The notes below the pieces were generated by a model. The model was not told the DNA's origin and ran no database searches. It worked only from the letters and a program-made list of their open reading frames with translations. A stretch of DNA of 64,000 nucleotides from an uncultured bacterium. Its GTDB lineage: Bacteria > Verrucomicrobiota > Verrucomicrobiia > CAIQCK01. How positions within the stretch are numbered: position 1 is the first letter of the stretch; each line of letters begins with the position of its first letter. The translations under genes and the position numbers were made by a program. The stretch spans positions 1-64,000 of the forward strand of contig CAIQCK010000055.1 of assembly GCA_903870275.1 (NCBI GenBank), in the 5' to 3' direction. Positions 44,483 through 53,261 of this stretch are shown here, piece by piece.

Positions 44483-46198
44483 TTACGTCGCAGGCGCGAT
44501 GATGTCACGGGACGCGGGCACGCGCAATTCAAACGTCGCGCCTGCAGCGGCCGGCAACAACAAGAGCGTGCCGCCCATTCGCTGCGCCAGCTCGCGGGCG
44601 ATGGTCAGACCCAGGCCGGTGCCGGCCACGCCTTCATTCACGCGGCCGCCCACGCGCTCGAACGGCTCGAACACGCGATCACGGTCGGCGGCAGGAACGC
44701 CCGGCCCGCGGTCGGCCACGCGCACGACCAGCGCGCCGTCATCGAGTCGTGTTTCCAGTCCGAGCCACTTCCCATTGGCGGCGTATTTTTCCACGTTGGA
44801 GACGAGGTTGCCGACGATTTGCGCGAGCGCATCGGGGTCGAGCGTGACGGTCTCATGCGCGGCGGCGTTCCGTTCGATCTGGATGCCGCGCCGCGCCAGT
44901 CCCGGCTCGAATTGGCGCAGCACCGTGGCAATGACGTCGTCGGGCGCGCACGGCGCGGGTTTGAGCGCGAGCGTGCCGCGTTCGCGGCGCGAGAAGGTGA
45001 GCACGTTGGCCACGAGCCGGCCGAGGCGCTGGATTTCCTCGTTCACGAGCCGCAGCCGCTGGCGCGCGTAGTCGGGCCGGGCTTCGACGGCGTCGGTGGC
45101 CAGATCGAGATTGAGCAGGGCGTTGGTCAGCGGCGTGCACAGCTCGTGCGAGACGCGGTTGACGAACGAGACGCGTTCCTCGGCCCGCCGCAACGCGCGG
45201 CGTTGCTGGCGGAACAGGACCACGCCGAGCACCGCCAGCACGCCCGCAACGGTCGAGGCGACGACCAGCGTGCGAAGGTCATAAATGGTGCGCGGCTCGA
45301 TGCGATCCCAAGCCAGGATTTGCCAGAGACCGAGCCGGTTGCGCAGCGGCAGGATAAAGTCGGCAGGCCGCGGCGGAGCGGGGTTGAGTCCCGCGAGCAA
45401 CGCGCCGGCGGGGCCTTCGACCGATACCAGGCCGCGCGAGCCGCGCAACGGCGCGATCGGCGCCTCAATCCAGGCGGCGAGATGTTCATTCACGCATGGC
45501 GCCACCTCGCGCCAGTCCACGACGAGCACGATCACGTCGCCATCGTCGCGCCGCAGCCAAAACGCGCCGAACGCGGGGTCGGGCGATTTCAGCCATCCCG
45601 ACACGGCGCGGTTGGATGCTGCGGCCATGGCCGTGAGGTCAAGCGCGAACGAGCCGGCCGGCGATGGTGGTTGGCCGGCGCTAAAAGCAATAACGTCCGG
45701 CGTTCGGCCGCCGCTCGCGCCAGGGACATTGACGGTTTCCTGGACCCGACTTGGGACGAGGGGAATCAAGAGGCATTTCCGGATGCCACTGATTTTGGCG
45801 CACACGGCCTGGGTGGCGAACAAGTCGTCGCGTCGGACTGCGACGGCGGTCTCCGTGAGGTCGCGAACGTAGAGTTCTTCAAGCCGGGCGAGTTCCGATT
45901 GCAGAGCCGCGCCCAACTCTTGCAGCGCGGCACGGTCCGCGGGCAGGCGCGCGTCGAACTCGCGTCGCGCGAGCCGGTTGCCCGCCACGAGCACGGCCAC
46001 CGCTGCCACGAGCATCAGCGCGAGACCGAAGACCGGGGCACGCGTGGTTTGCAGCGGGCGAACGGGCCGGGTGCGCCGGCTCTGGAATGGGAGAGGCGCT
46101 TGAGCGTCCCGGCTTCGGTTTGGCTGGACAGCCGCTTCGGTCGGAGCACCGAGGCTCCTCCCGGATTCCGCGGAATCGTGTGCGTCCACCGGTTTCAT
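44483..46198 (-). CDS. Membrane sensor histidine kinase
   Basis: About 571 aa. Two TM helices (VFGLALMLVAAVAVLVAG and LVVASTVAGVLAVLGVVLF) enclose a ~240-residue periplasmic sensor domain. The cytoplasmic part has the H-box FVNRVSHELCTPLTNALLNL (phospho-acceptor His), N-box IVGNLVSNVEKYA, G1 VADRGPGVP and G2 GTGLGLTIA. The chosen start at 46198 makes the first ~20 residues (MKPVDAHDSAESGRSLG) part of an exact 54-bp repeat also found at 47953-48006, so the natural start may be unusual. It partners the response regulator one base downstream. Confidence 0.9.
   Translation of the reverse strand: MKPVDAHDSAESGRSLGAPTEAAVQPNRSRDAQAPLPFQSRRTRPVRPLQTTRAPVFGLALMLVAAVAVLVAGNRLARREFDARLPADRAALQELGAALQSELARLEELYVRDLTETAVAVRRDDLFATQAVCAKISGIRKCLLIPLVPSRVQETVNVPGASGGRTPDVIAFSAGQPPSPAGSFALDLTAMAAASNRAVSGWLKSPDPAFGAFWLRRDDGDVIVLVVDWREVAPCVNEHLAAWIEAPIAPLRGSRGLVSVEGPAGALLAGLNPAPPRPADFILPLRNRLGLWQILAWDRIEPRTIYDLRTLVVASTVAGVLAVLGVVLFRQQRRALRRAEERVSFVNRVSHELCTPLTNALLNLDLATDAVEARPDYARQRLRLVNEEIQRLGRLVANVLTFSRRERGTLALKPAPCAPDDVIATVLRQFEPGLARRGIQIERNAAAHETVTLDPDALAQIVGNLVSNVEKYAANGKWLGLETRLDDGALVVRVADRGPGVPAADRDRVFEPFERVGGRVNEGVAGTGLGLTIARELAQRMGGTLLLLPAAAGATFELRVPASRDIIAPAT
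46138..46191. repeat. 54-bp exact direct repeat, copy 1
   Basis: Identical at all 54 positions to 47953-48006. Each copy lies 3-15 bp past the stop codon of one of the two duplicated secretin-like genes, so it belongs to the duplicated unit. This copy now encodes the N-terminus of the histidine kinase. Confidence 0.9.
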
Positions 46199-46205
46199 GG
46201 TCTGG

Positions 46206-47933
46206 CTACGGTTTCTCACCTTCCGGATGCAGGACAACTGTGTTGTCCTGCACGGTCATTTGCAGGCCGGCCGCTTTCGCGACATTCCAGGCCGCTATGA
46301 ACAAGTCAAGCTCCGCAGACATGCCAACCGTGATCTTCTCTTGGCTCTTGCCCGGCGTCGCGCGCAACACAAAGTTCACCCCGCGCTTGTTGAGATCGAG
46401 TTCGCGGCTCTTGGTTGTCAAGAACGCCAGCACGTCGGCGATCCTGGCGTCCGTAAACCGGGTGTCAGGCGGGGCCAGATGCAACACACGCTGTGTGTCG
46501 GCGGAGACTCCCTTGCCTTCAGGCTGGCCGTAAACGGTGAGGAAGGCGAGCCACATACGCTTTTCTTTTTGCTCCGTGGCGACGCCGTTGTTGAACGACG
46601 GGTTGAGCGTGCCGAGCAGGCAAGGCTCGCCACCTTTCATAGAAAAGCCGGTCACGATCCTTTGGCCTTCGAACGACGGTTGTTGCGACCCTTTCCCGTC
46701 ATCGGAACCTTTGTAACCCGCGAGGTGGGAGGCTTCAAGAACCAGAGTGACCGAGATTAGCCCGTTGCTGCCGATCATCGGGGTGATGTTGAGCACGTCA
46801 CAGACATGGCGTGTTTTAAAGTCGCCGGGCACGCTCATGTCGGGCCGTAATTGGGCTGGAGCAGATGGTTCCACAGTGGACTCGGTCTTCGCCTGCTGGC
46901 CGGAGATAGTGCGCAAGACCAGCAGCCGCTCAATGCGCGCTTGGCCGGCCTCAGTGCGGCGGACGATCTCGTTGTAGCGATCCGCGTCCGAGCGGCATTT
47001 GCGCAGCAACGCGCCCGCGTCCGCGACGGGCAACGAGAAAGTTTCCTCGTGGACCGACGTAAACACACCGGGCATGGCACCCAGGGCGCTTGCGTTAAGA
47101 ACCTTCTTCTGTTCAGGCAGGATGTGAGCGGTGAGGAAGTCGAGCCATACGCGCTGTTCTTTGGGCTCCGTGGCGGCGCCGTTGTTGATCGGCGGGTTGA
47201 GCGTGCCGACCAGGAAGGGCTCGCCGTCTATCACCGCCACGGAAGTTGTGATCCTTTGTCTTTCGAACCACGGTTGCTGCGGTCCTTTCCCGTCACCGGG
47301 GCCTTTGTAACTGGCGAAGCGGGAGACTTCAGGAACCAGAGTCAGGTTGATTAGCCCGATCTCACCGGGCACCGCGGTGAGTTCGAGCGTGTCGCCGGCA
47401 TGGCGCGTTTGAAAGCCGCCGGGCACGCCCGCAACGGGGGAGGGTTGGGCCGGAGCAGACGGTTTTTCACCCGGCCGGTTGCGTTGCGGCGCTCGCGCGG
47501 ACTTGGAGTTTCCAGACGAGGTGGGATCCGGAAATTCATCTACCGACTCGGTCTTCGCCTGCTGCGAGGAGGAGGTTGTGCGCAAGACCACCCGCCGCTC
47601 GACGCGCGCCTGGCCGGTCTCCGCGCGGCGGACGATTTCCTTATAGCGATCCGCGTCCGAGCGGAATTTGCGCAGCAACGCGAACGCGTCCGCAATGGGC
47701 AGCGAAAAAGTTTCCTCGTGAACCGACACCAGCCGGGACGCCGCCTCTTCCATCGCGGCCTTTACGGCGGCGGCCTCCGCGGCGTCGGCGGCGGATTTCG
47801 GTGCGACAGCCGCCGTTTTGGGTGGCGCGTCGGACTTCTTGAAGGGATCCTTTTCGTCCCCGGCGTGCGTGATGGCCGCGAGCGCGATCAGGGCGGCAAC
47901 GATCAATGACGGTTTGAAGGGTTGTGTTTTCAT
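46206..47933 (-). CDS. Secretin-derived exported protein, duplicate 2
   Basis: 575 aa with signal peptide MKTQPFKPSLIVAALIALAAITHA. The protein has two internal repeats: SVHEETFSLPIADAFALLRK and SVHEETFSLPVADAGALLRK each start a ~200-residue unit that continues with YxEIVRRxExGQARxERxxVLRT and ends in a secretin-like segment (QRITTSVAVIDGEPFLVGTL, then QRIVTGFSMKGGEPCLLGTL). The C-terminus TRFTDARIADVLAFLTTKSR resembles a secretin N-domain (STN type). No membrane-pore beta-barrel length is present, so it may be a regulator or binding protein derived from secretin modules. It is paralogous to the next gene upstream (48010-49701). Confidence 0.75.
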   Translation of the reverse strand: MKTQPFKPSLIVAALIALAAITHAGDEKDPFKKSDAPPKTAAVAPKSAADAAEAAAVKAAMEEAASRLVSVHEETFSLPIADAFALLRKFRSDADRYKEIVRRAETGQARVERRVVLRTTSSSQQAKTESVDEFPDPTSSGNSKSARAPQRNRPGEKPSAPAQPSPVAGVPGGFQTRHAGDTLELTAVPGEIGLINLTLVPEVSRFASYKGPGDGKGPQQPWFERQRITTSVAVIDGEPFLVGTLNPPINNGAATEPKEQRVWLDFLTAHILPEQKKVLNASALGAMPGVFTSVHEETFSLPVADAGALLRKCRSDADRYNEIVRRTEAGQARIERLLVLRTISGQQAKTESTVEPSAPAQLRPDMSVPGDFKTRHVCDVLNITPMIGSNGLISVTLVLEASHLAGYKGSDDGKGSQQPSFEGQRIVTGFSMKGGEPCLLGTLNPSFNNGVATEQKEKRMWLAFLTVYGQPEGKGVSADTQRVLHLAPPDTRFTDARIADVLAFLTTKSRELDLNKRGVNFVLRATPGKSQEKITVGMSAELDLFIAAWNVAKAAGLQMTVQDNTVVLHPEGEKP

Positions 47934-47952
47934 GTTGGCTGGACATTCGCTC

Positions 47953-48006
47953 CGGTCGGAGCACCGAGGCTCCTCCCGGATTCCGCGGAATCGTGTGCGT
48001 CCACCG
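47953..48006. repeat. 54-bp exact direct repeat, copy 2
   Basis: Identical to 46138-46191. This copy fills most of the 76-bp gap between the two secretin-like paralogues and retains a small in-frame leader beginning MRAVDAHDSAES, equivalent to the kinase N-terminus. Confidence 0.9.
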
Positions 48007-48009
48007 CTC

Positions 48010-49701
48010 TCATGGTTTTGCTGCGTGTTTCTCGTCCTTCGAAGACAAGATGACCCTGTTTCCAAACACGGTCATTTGCAGGCCGGCCTGCTTCGCGGCG
48101 CGCCAGGCCGCTGAGAACAAGTTATCATGATCCAGAGACAGCGTGATCTTCTCCTGGGTCTTGACCGGCGGCGCGCTCAACTCAATGTTCAGCCCACGCT
48201 TGTTGGGGTCGAGTTCGCGGCTCTTGGTGGTCAAGAACGCCACCACATCGGCGATCTTGGCGTCCGTAAACCGGGTGTCAGGCACAGCGAGTTGCAATAC
48301 CCGCTCTGTGTCGGCAAAGACCATCCTGCCTCCTACAGACACGAGGTGAACGGTGAGGAAGGCGAGCCACACACGCTTTTCTTTTTGATCCGTGGCGACG
48401 CCGTTGTTGACCGGCGGGTTGAACGTGCCGAGCAGGCAAGGCGCGCCATCTTTCATTGCCAGGCCGGTCGCGATCCTTTGCACCTCGAACGACGGTTGCT
48501 GCGGCCCTTTCCCGTCACCGGAACCTTTGCAACCGGCGAAGCGGGAGGCTTCAAGAACCAGAGCGACCTGGGTTAGCCCGTTTTCACCGATCTGTGGGGT
48601 GAGGGTGAGCGTGTCGCCGACATCGCGCGTTTGAATGTCGCCGGGCGCGCCCGCGACGGGTCGTGGTTGGGCTGGCGCAGATGGTTTTGCACCCGGCGAG
48701 TTGCCTTGCGACGACGGCGCGGACTCGGAAACTCCAGGCTCGGTGGGATAGGTGTATTCCTCAATGGACTCGGTCTTTGCTTGCAGGCCGGAGATAGAGC
48801 GCAAGACCAGCAACCGTTCGATGCGCGCCTGGCCGGCCTCAGTGCGGCGGACGATCTCGTTGTAGCGGTCCGCGTCCGAGCGGCATTTGCCCAGCAACGC
48901 GTTCGCGTCCGCGGCGGGCAACGAGAAAGTTTCCTCGTGGGCCGACGCAAAACAACCACCGAACGCGGGCACGACATCGAGGGCGGGTGGGTAGTCAATC
49001 CTCTTCTGTTCAGGCAGGACATGAACGGTGAGGAAGTCGAGCCATACGCGCTGTTCTTTCTGACCCGTGGCGACGCCGTTGTTGAACGGCGGGTTGAGCG
49101 TCCCGAGCAGGAAAGGCTCGCCGTCTGTCACCATTATGGAAGTTGTGATTCTTTGTTTTTCGATCAACGGTTGCGACGGCCCTTTTCCGCCACCGGGACC
49201 TGTGTAACCACCGAAGCGTGAGACTTCTGGAATCAAAGTTATGTTGATTATTCTGAACGGACTGATCATCGGGGTGAGGTTGAGCGCGTCGCCAACATTC
49301 ACAGACTCGGTCTTCGCCTGCTGGCCGGAGGCCGTGCGCAAGACCACCCGCCGCTCGACGCGCGCCTGGCCGGACTCAGCGCGGCGGACGATCTCTTTGT
49401 AGCGATCCGCGTCGGTGCGGAATTTGCGCAGCAACGCGAACGCGTCCGCGATGGGCAACGAGAAAGCTTCCTCGTGAACCGACACCGACATAAGCGACGA
49501 CCGCTTTTCCATCGCGGCATACTCGGCGTTAAGAGCGGCCATGAGCGCGGCATCTGCGGCGTCAGACGACGGCGCAGCCGCCGTTTTGGATGGCGCGTTG
49601 GATTTCTTGGCGGAATCCTTTTCGTCCCCGGCGTGCGTGATGCCCGCAAACGCGATCAGGGTGGCGATGATCAACAACAGTTTGAAGGGCTGTGTTTTCA
49701 T
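48010..49701 (-). CDS. Secretin-derived exported protein, duplicate 1
   Basis: 563 aa with signal peptide MKTQPFKLLLIIATLIAFAGITHA. Same plan as the downstream paralogue: two internal units opening with SVHEEAFSLPIADAFALLRK and SAHEETFSLPAADANALLGK, secretin-like QRITTSIMVTDGEPFLLGTL and QRIATGLAMKDGAPCLLGTF, and a C-terminal TRFTDAKIADVVAFLTTKSR domain. A linker rich in Ser/Pro separates parts of the second unit. It is probably the first gene of the operon running to 40011; no other gene lies within 90 bp upstream. The function is unknown. Confidence 0.75.
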   Translation of the reverse strand: MKTQPFKLLLIIATLIAFAGITHAGDEKDSAKKSNAPSKTAAAPSSDAADAALMAALNAEYAAMEKRSSLMSVSVHEEAFSLPIADAFALLRKFRTDADRYKEIVRRAESGQARVERRVVLRTASGQQAKTESVNVGDALNLTPMISPFRIINITLIPEVSRFGGYTGPGGGKGPSQPLIEKQRITTSIMVTDGEPFLLGTLNPPFNNGVATGQKEQRVWLDFLTVHVLPEQKRIDYPPALDVVPAFGGCFASAHEETFSLPAADANALLGKCRSDADRYNEIVRRTEAGQARIERLLVLRSISGLQAKTESIEEYTYPTEPGVSESAPSSQGNSPGAKPSAPAQPRPVAGAPGDIQTRDVGDTLTLTPQIGENGLTQVALVLEASRFAGCKGSGDGKGPQQPSFEVQRIATGLAMKDGAPCLLGTFNPPVNNGVATDQKEKRVWLAFLTVHLVSVGGRMVFADTERVLQLAVPDTRFTDAKIADVVAFLTTKSRELDPNKRGLNIELSAPPVKTQEKITLSLDHDNLFSAAWRAAKQAGLQMTVFGNRVILSSKDEKHAAKP

Positions 49702-49792
49702 GACACCCACACTGCCACATCGGGCTCGGTGATGTGTCAAACGAGTCTCATCACTGTGTAAAAGTTCTGTAAAACGTTTCCGCGGCGGGTTC

Positions 49793-51163
49793 TCACGGAT
49801 TTTCCTTCGTCTTTTTCACCAACCGCCGCACGCCCTCGACAATGCGCTCTTCCACATCGCCCGCCCATCGAAACGCGGGGCGGCCGTATTCATAGAGGAA
49901 CGATCCGCCTTCGTAGCCGCCTTCCTCCCACACGCGCCGCGAGGGGATGTAGGCAACGAGGTCATCGGCGTAGCCGCAGACCCACGTGCCGGGGCCAAAC
50001 TCCTTCTTGAACCGCAGCGCATAGTCCACCACCGCCTCGCCGCCCATGCCGATGAAAAGCATTTCGCCGCCAAGCCGCCACGCGTGGAGCGGATACGGAT
50101 ACGACGCCGCGAACTTTTCACCGGCATCGAGCTTCTTCAGCATCCGCGCCGCCCAGCGCGCGCGAATGGCGTTCTTGTTCGCCATCTCGGACTGCAATTC
50201 CTCGCGCGTCACGACTTTTTCATACGGCAGTTCGACAAACTCGAACGCCGTGCGCAGCCTTGGCGAGACGGGCGTCATGGGCTTTTGCAAGGCGGCCTCG
50301 ACTCCCTCGGCCAGCATGTTGCCGTAGCGCTCGCACAACTCGACGCGACGGCGCGGCAACGGGTTCTGATCGCCGCCGCAGGTGTTGACGAACATGGCCG
50401 CCGCTCCCGGATGCCCCTTCTCCAGCGCGAGCTGCGCGAAGCCCGGATAGTCGCCGCACCATTGGGTGAAACTGAGCGTCGTCGGATGGCACGCGTAGCC
50501 GAACAACAGGGCCAGCAGCCGCCCGTCCGCGCCGGTAACCGTCAGCACGGGCACCGCGTGGTCCACCGGGCCTTTCAGCGCAATGCCCTTCGCCAGCAGG
50601 TCGGCCACCTCGGCTTCGCGGTTGTTCCGGCGGTTCACCGCAAATGTCGCGCGCCCCTCGCCGGTGCGAAGGCTCGCGGGCGAGAGATTTGCGAGCGCCG
50701 CGCCGACGACCTCGACGATCCGGGTTTCCATGAGCGCCGTGTATTCATCCACGAGCGCGACCTGTTCGGCGTCCACGGGATAATAATCCACGAGATCGTC
50801 GGTCAACCGCGGGCCGCAATGGTTGTGCGCGAAGGCGAGGATGATCTGGTCGCGCGCCAAGCCGAACCGCTGCCGGAGCTTCTCGCACGTCCGGTCGCAC
50901 ATCGCTTTGGGGATGCCTTGAAAGTCCGTGGTGACGAGCACGGCGCGCCGGCCGGCGGCGTCTTCGAGCGCGAGCGCCTTCATCCAGATGTCGTGCAGCT
51001 TGCCCTCGGGCGCGCGTTTCGACCCGTAGCCCGCCAGCCAGACGGGTTTCTCCGGCGTGATCACCGCTTTCGCGATGCCGGCTTTCCAGGTTTCTCCGGC
51101 GGAACAAGGATGGGCCAGCGCGAGCGCGGCTGCCAACACGACGAATATCATCCGGTGCTTCAT
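49793..51163 (-). CDS. Exported neutral ceramidase-like hydrolase
   Basis: About 456 aa. ATG 51163 gives a proper signal peptide (MKHRMIFVVLAAALALAHPCSAG). ATG 51253 has a better AAGGAGG but would add 30 residues encoded by a GGCCGGAAGGCC repeat. Family traits of neutral/alkaline ceramidase are visible: WKAGIAKAVITPEKPVWLAG, ALEDAAGRRAVLVTTDFQGI, IILAFAHNHCGPRL with the likely zinc-binding His pair, LLALLFGYACHPTTLSF and AAMFVNTCGGDQNP. In these phyla such proteins are abundant and the substrate is usually unknown. It follows the isomerase-fold gene on the same strand by about 160 bp. Confidence 0.8.
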   Translation of the reverse strand: MKHRMIFVVLAAALALAHPCSAGETWKAGIAKAVITPEKPVWLAGYGSKRAPEGKLHDIWMKALALEDAAGRRAVLVTTDFQGIPKAMCDRTCEKLRQRFGLARDQIILAFAHNHCGPRLTDDLVDYYPVDAEQVALVDEYTALMETRIVEVVGAALANLSPASLRTGEGRATFAVNRRNNREAEVADLLAKGIALKGPVDHAVPVLTVTGADGRLLALLFGYACHPTTLSFTQWCGDYPGFAQLALEKGHPGAAAMFVNTCGGDQNPLPRRRVELCERYGNMLAEGVEAALQKPMTPVSPRLRTAFEFVELPYEKVVTREELQSEMANKNAIRARWAARMLKKLDAGEKFAASYPYPLHAWRLGGEMLFIGMGGEAVVDYALRFKKEFGPGTWVCGYADDLVAYIPSRRVWEEGGYEGGSFLYEYGRPAFRWAGDVEERIVEGVRRLVKKTKENP

Positions 51164-51327
51164 TAGCAACGCCACCGGGAACATGGTTGTGGCGGCAAGG
51201 GTTCGGAAGGCGGCCTTCCGGCCGCCGTGGCTCCGTGGCAATGTCGGCATCATGAGCACAGCCTCCTTCAAGGATTTCGGCGTCATCGTAACGCCGTGCG
51301 CCCGAATCGCGAGCCTAAAACCCGCGC

Positions 51328-52239
51328 TCAAATCGCCGCGAGCCGGCCTTCGAGATACTGCCGCGCGCGATTGATCTCCGCCGTCACTTCGGCCGCCGTC
51401 GGCAGGATCGGAATGCCGCGCGGCGTCGGGTGCATGAAGATTTCCGTGAAGCCGGTGTAGCGGATGGCTTGGAGCGCGGCGAGCACCGGCGTGAAATCCA
51501 GCGGGCCGCGGCCGGGCATTTGCAGCAGCTCCTCCTCCTTCGGCATCGGCTTCATGCAGCCGTGACCATGCTGCCACGCGCAGAAAACCTTGATGCGATT
51601 GCCGAGGTCTTTGATCAAACCGGCGATCACGGCGGCGTCCTGGGGCAGGTGATACGGCGCCAGTTCGATGCCGAGCGGCAGGTCTTGGCCGAATTCGACG
51701 AGCCATCGCAGCGAGTCGGGCGAATCAATGAGGTTCTTGCCGTGGTTCTCGATGGCGATGGTGACGCCGGCCTCGCCGGCCTTGGCGAGGTGCGGCTTGA
51801 GCTTCTCGACGAACTCCTGCACGGCCTTTTTCAGTTCGCCGCCTGTCAATCCCACCGGCCCCACGCCGCCGGTGACGATCACGCTGCCGCCGAACTTTTT
51901 CACGATGGCCATCTCGTCCTGGAGTTTGAACGGCCCGAGGTCATAGCGCGTGCTCACCGCCAGCTTCACGTGGTGTTTGGCGAGCAGCTCCGCAACTTTC
52001 TCGTGGCCGATTTCGTCCATCTGCTCGCGTTGCGTGCCGTGCCGGCGCGGCCACACGTCCAGAAATGGCGCGCCGGTTCTGGGCGTCTCCTCGATGACGG
52101 TCGCCAGCGGCAGGTCGCCATACATGGCGGAGCCGAGGAGGTAGTTGAGTTTGAACGTCGGCGTCGCGGCCTGGAGACGCGGCAGGGCGAGGCTGGCGGC
52201 GGCGACGGCGGTTCGATGGATGAAGGTCCGGCGGTTCAT
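51328..52239 (-). CDS. Exported sugar phosphate isomerase/epimerase-fold protein
   Basis: 303 aa with a twin-arginine-like signal MNRRTFIHRTAVAAASLALP. Xylose-isomerase-like TIM barrel: KLAVSTRYDLGPF, VTIAIENHGKNLIDSPDSLR with a candidate metal-binding Glu and His, LGIELAPYHLPQDAA, and YTGFTEIFMHPTPRG. The predicted activity is isomerisation or epimerisation of a sugar, or a related metal-dependent reaction; the substrate is unknown. It is divergent from the ThuA gene at 52306 and shares a 66-bp promoter region that contains a conserved motif. Confidence 0.8.
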   Translation of the reverse strand: MNRRTFIHRTAVAAASLALPRLQAATPTFKLNYLLGSAMYGDLPLATVIEETPRTGAPFLDVWPRRHGTQREQMDEIGHEKVAELLAKHHVKLAVSTRYDLGPFKLQDEMAIVKKFGGSVIVTGGVGPVGLTGGELKKAVQEFVEKLKPHLAKAGEAGVTIAIENHGKNLIDSPDSLRWLVEFGQDLPLGIELAPYHLPQDAAVIAGLIKDLGNRIKVFCAWQHGHGCMKPMPKEEELLQMPGRGPLDFTPVLAALQAIRYTGFTEIFMHPTPRGIPILPTAAEVTAEINRARQYLEGRLAAI

Positions 52240-52267
52240 GGGCGCGTTATTCTCCCGTGTTGAATGA

Positions 52268-52295
52268 TGGACATCGGCGCGGATGTTAGGTAAAT
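52268..52295 (+). promoter_or_regulatory. Conserved 28-bp upstream motif, copy 2
   Basis: Second copy of the motif at 29554-29581 (26 of 28 identical; core GGCGCGGATGT, end AGGTAAAT). It fills most of the 66-bp divergent interval and ends 10 bases before the preferred start of the ThuA gene. A reverse-strand GGCGCGGATG also occurs near 53204-53219 ahead of the glycerol dehydrogenase gene. Confidence 0.6.
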
Positions 52296-52305
52296 GTCGA
52301 AGTTC

Positions 52306-53094
52306 ATGACAAGAAGAACTTCCCTCCGCGCGTTGCTGGCTGCCGCATCGGCCCTTTTCATCCCGCTCGTCGCCGGTGCCGCCGAACCGTCCAAGCCGGC
52401 TCACATCGTCATCATGATCGGCGAGGACGAATACAAAACATGGGAAACGCTGCCGGTGTTTGCGAAGAGCGACCTGGAGCCGCGCGGCTATCGCGTCACG
52501 ATCATCCAGGCTGACGCGGCGGACAAAAATAATTTCCCCGGCCTCGTGCAGGCGTTGCGCGAAGCCGATCTTCTTTTCGTCAGCGTCCGCCGCCGCACGC
52601 CTTACAAGGAACAACTCGACGCCATCCGGGAATATCTCAATGCCGGCAAGCCGCTCGTCGGCATCCGCACCACGTGCCACGCCTTCGCGTTGCGGCCCAA
52701 GGACACGCTCACCGATCCGAAACTCGCGGTGTGGCAGGAATTCGACCCCGAGGTGCTCGGCGGCCATTACGTGGGCCACCATGGCAACACCATCAAGAGC
52801 GTTATCACGGTCGCGCCCGGGGCGGAGTCGCATCCGATTTTGAAAGGCATTACCGTCGCGAAGCTCGTTGGCAACGGCTCGCTCTACAAGGTCAGCCCGC
52901 TCGACCCGACTGCGCAGCCGCTCCTGATTGGCACGATTCCCGACAAGCCGGCCGAGCCGGTGGCGTGGACGCGGCTTTACGGCGCGAAGCAGGCGCGCAT
53001 TTTCTTCGCGCCGCTCGGCCACGTGGATGATTTTCAAAATCCCGAGTTCCGCCACCTGCTCGTCAACGCCGTCGCGTGGGCGCTGGGCAGGTAG
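52306..53094 (+). CDS. Secreted ThuA-domain protein
   Basis: 262 aa; ATG 52306 (MTRRTSLRALLAAASALF) preferred to the in-frame ATG 52294 that lies within the conserved upstream motif. Glutamine-amidotransferase-like ThuA fold: HIVIMIGEDEYKTWETLP, ADLLFVSVRRRTPYKEQLDA, GKPLVGIRTTCHAFA (nucleophile-elbow position), FDPEVLGGHYVGHHGN and YGAKQARIFFAPLGHVDDFQ. Most ThuA proteins are linked to trehalose or other sugar utilisation, but exported versions here are uncharacterised. The downstream hairpin repeat may end transcription. Confidence 0.85.
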   Translation: MTRRTSLRALLAAASALFIPLVAGAAEPSKPAHIVIMIGEDEYKTWETLPVFAKSDLEPRGYRVTIIQADAADKNNFPGLVQALREADLLFVSVRRRTPYKEQLDAIREYLNAGKPLVGIRTTCHAFALRPKDTLTDPKLAVWQEFDPEVLGGHYVGHHGNTIKSVITVAPGAESHPILKGITVAKLVGNGSLYKVSPLDPTAQPLLIGTIPDKPAEPVAWTRLYGAKQARIFFAPLGHVDDFQNPEFRHLLVNAVAWALGR

Positions 53095-53098
53095 CATC

Positions 53099-53165
53099 GT
53101 GGCGCAAGCTTCCAGCTTGCGGCGGTTGTGGTGAAAAAACTTCGCAAGCTGGAAGCTTGCGCCAC
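53099..53165. repeat. Hairpin-type repeat just after the ThuA gene
   Basis: Perfect 22-bp arms at 53099-53120 and 53144-53165 (GTGGCGCAAGCTTCCAGCTT start) with a 23-bp loop, five bases past the ThuA stop. It could serve as a transcription terminator, although no T-run follows. Another member of the dispersed hairpin class. Confidence 0.85.
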
Positions 53166-53261
53166 TTTGAACGGAATCCGTTGAATCGCCGCCGGGCGCG
53201 TAGTAGCATCCGCGCCGAGGAAGAACCGAACGCAAAACATCTTCGTTGGAGAACCACTCAC

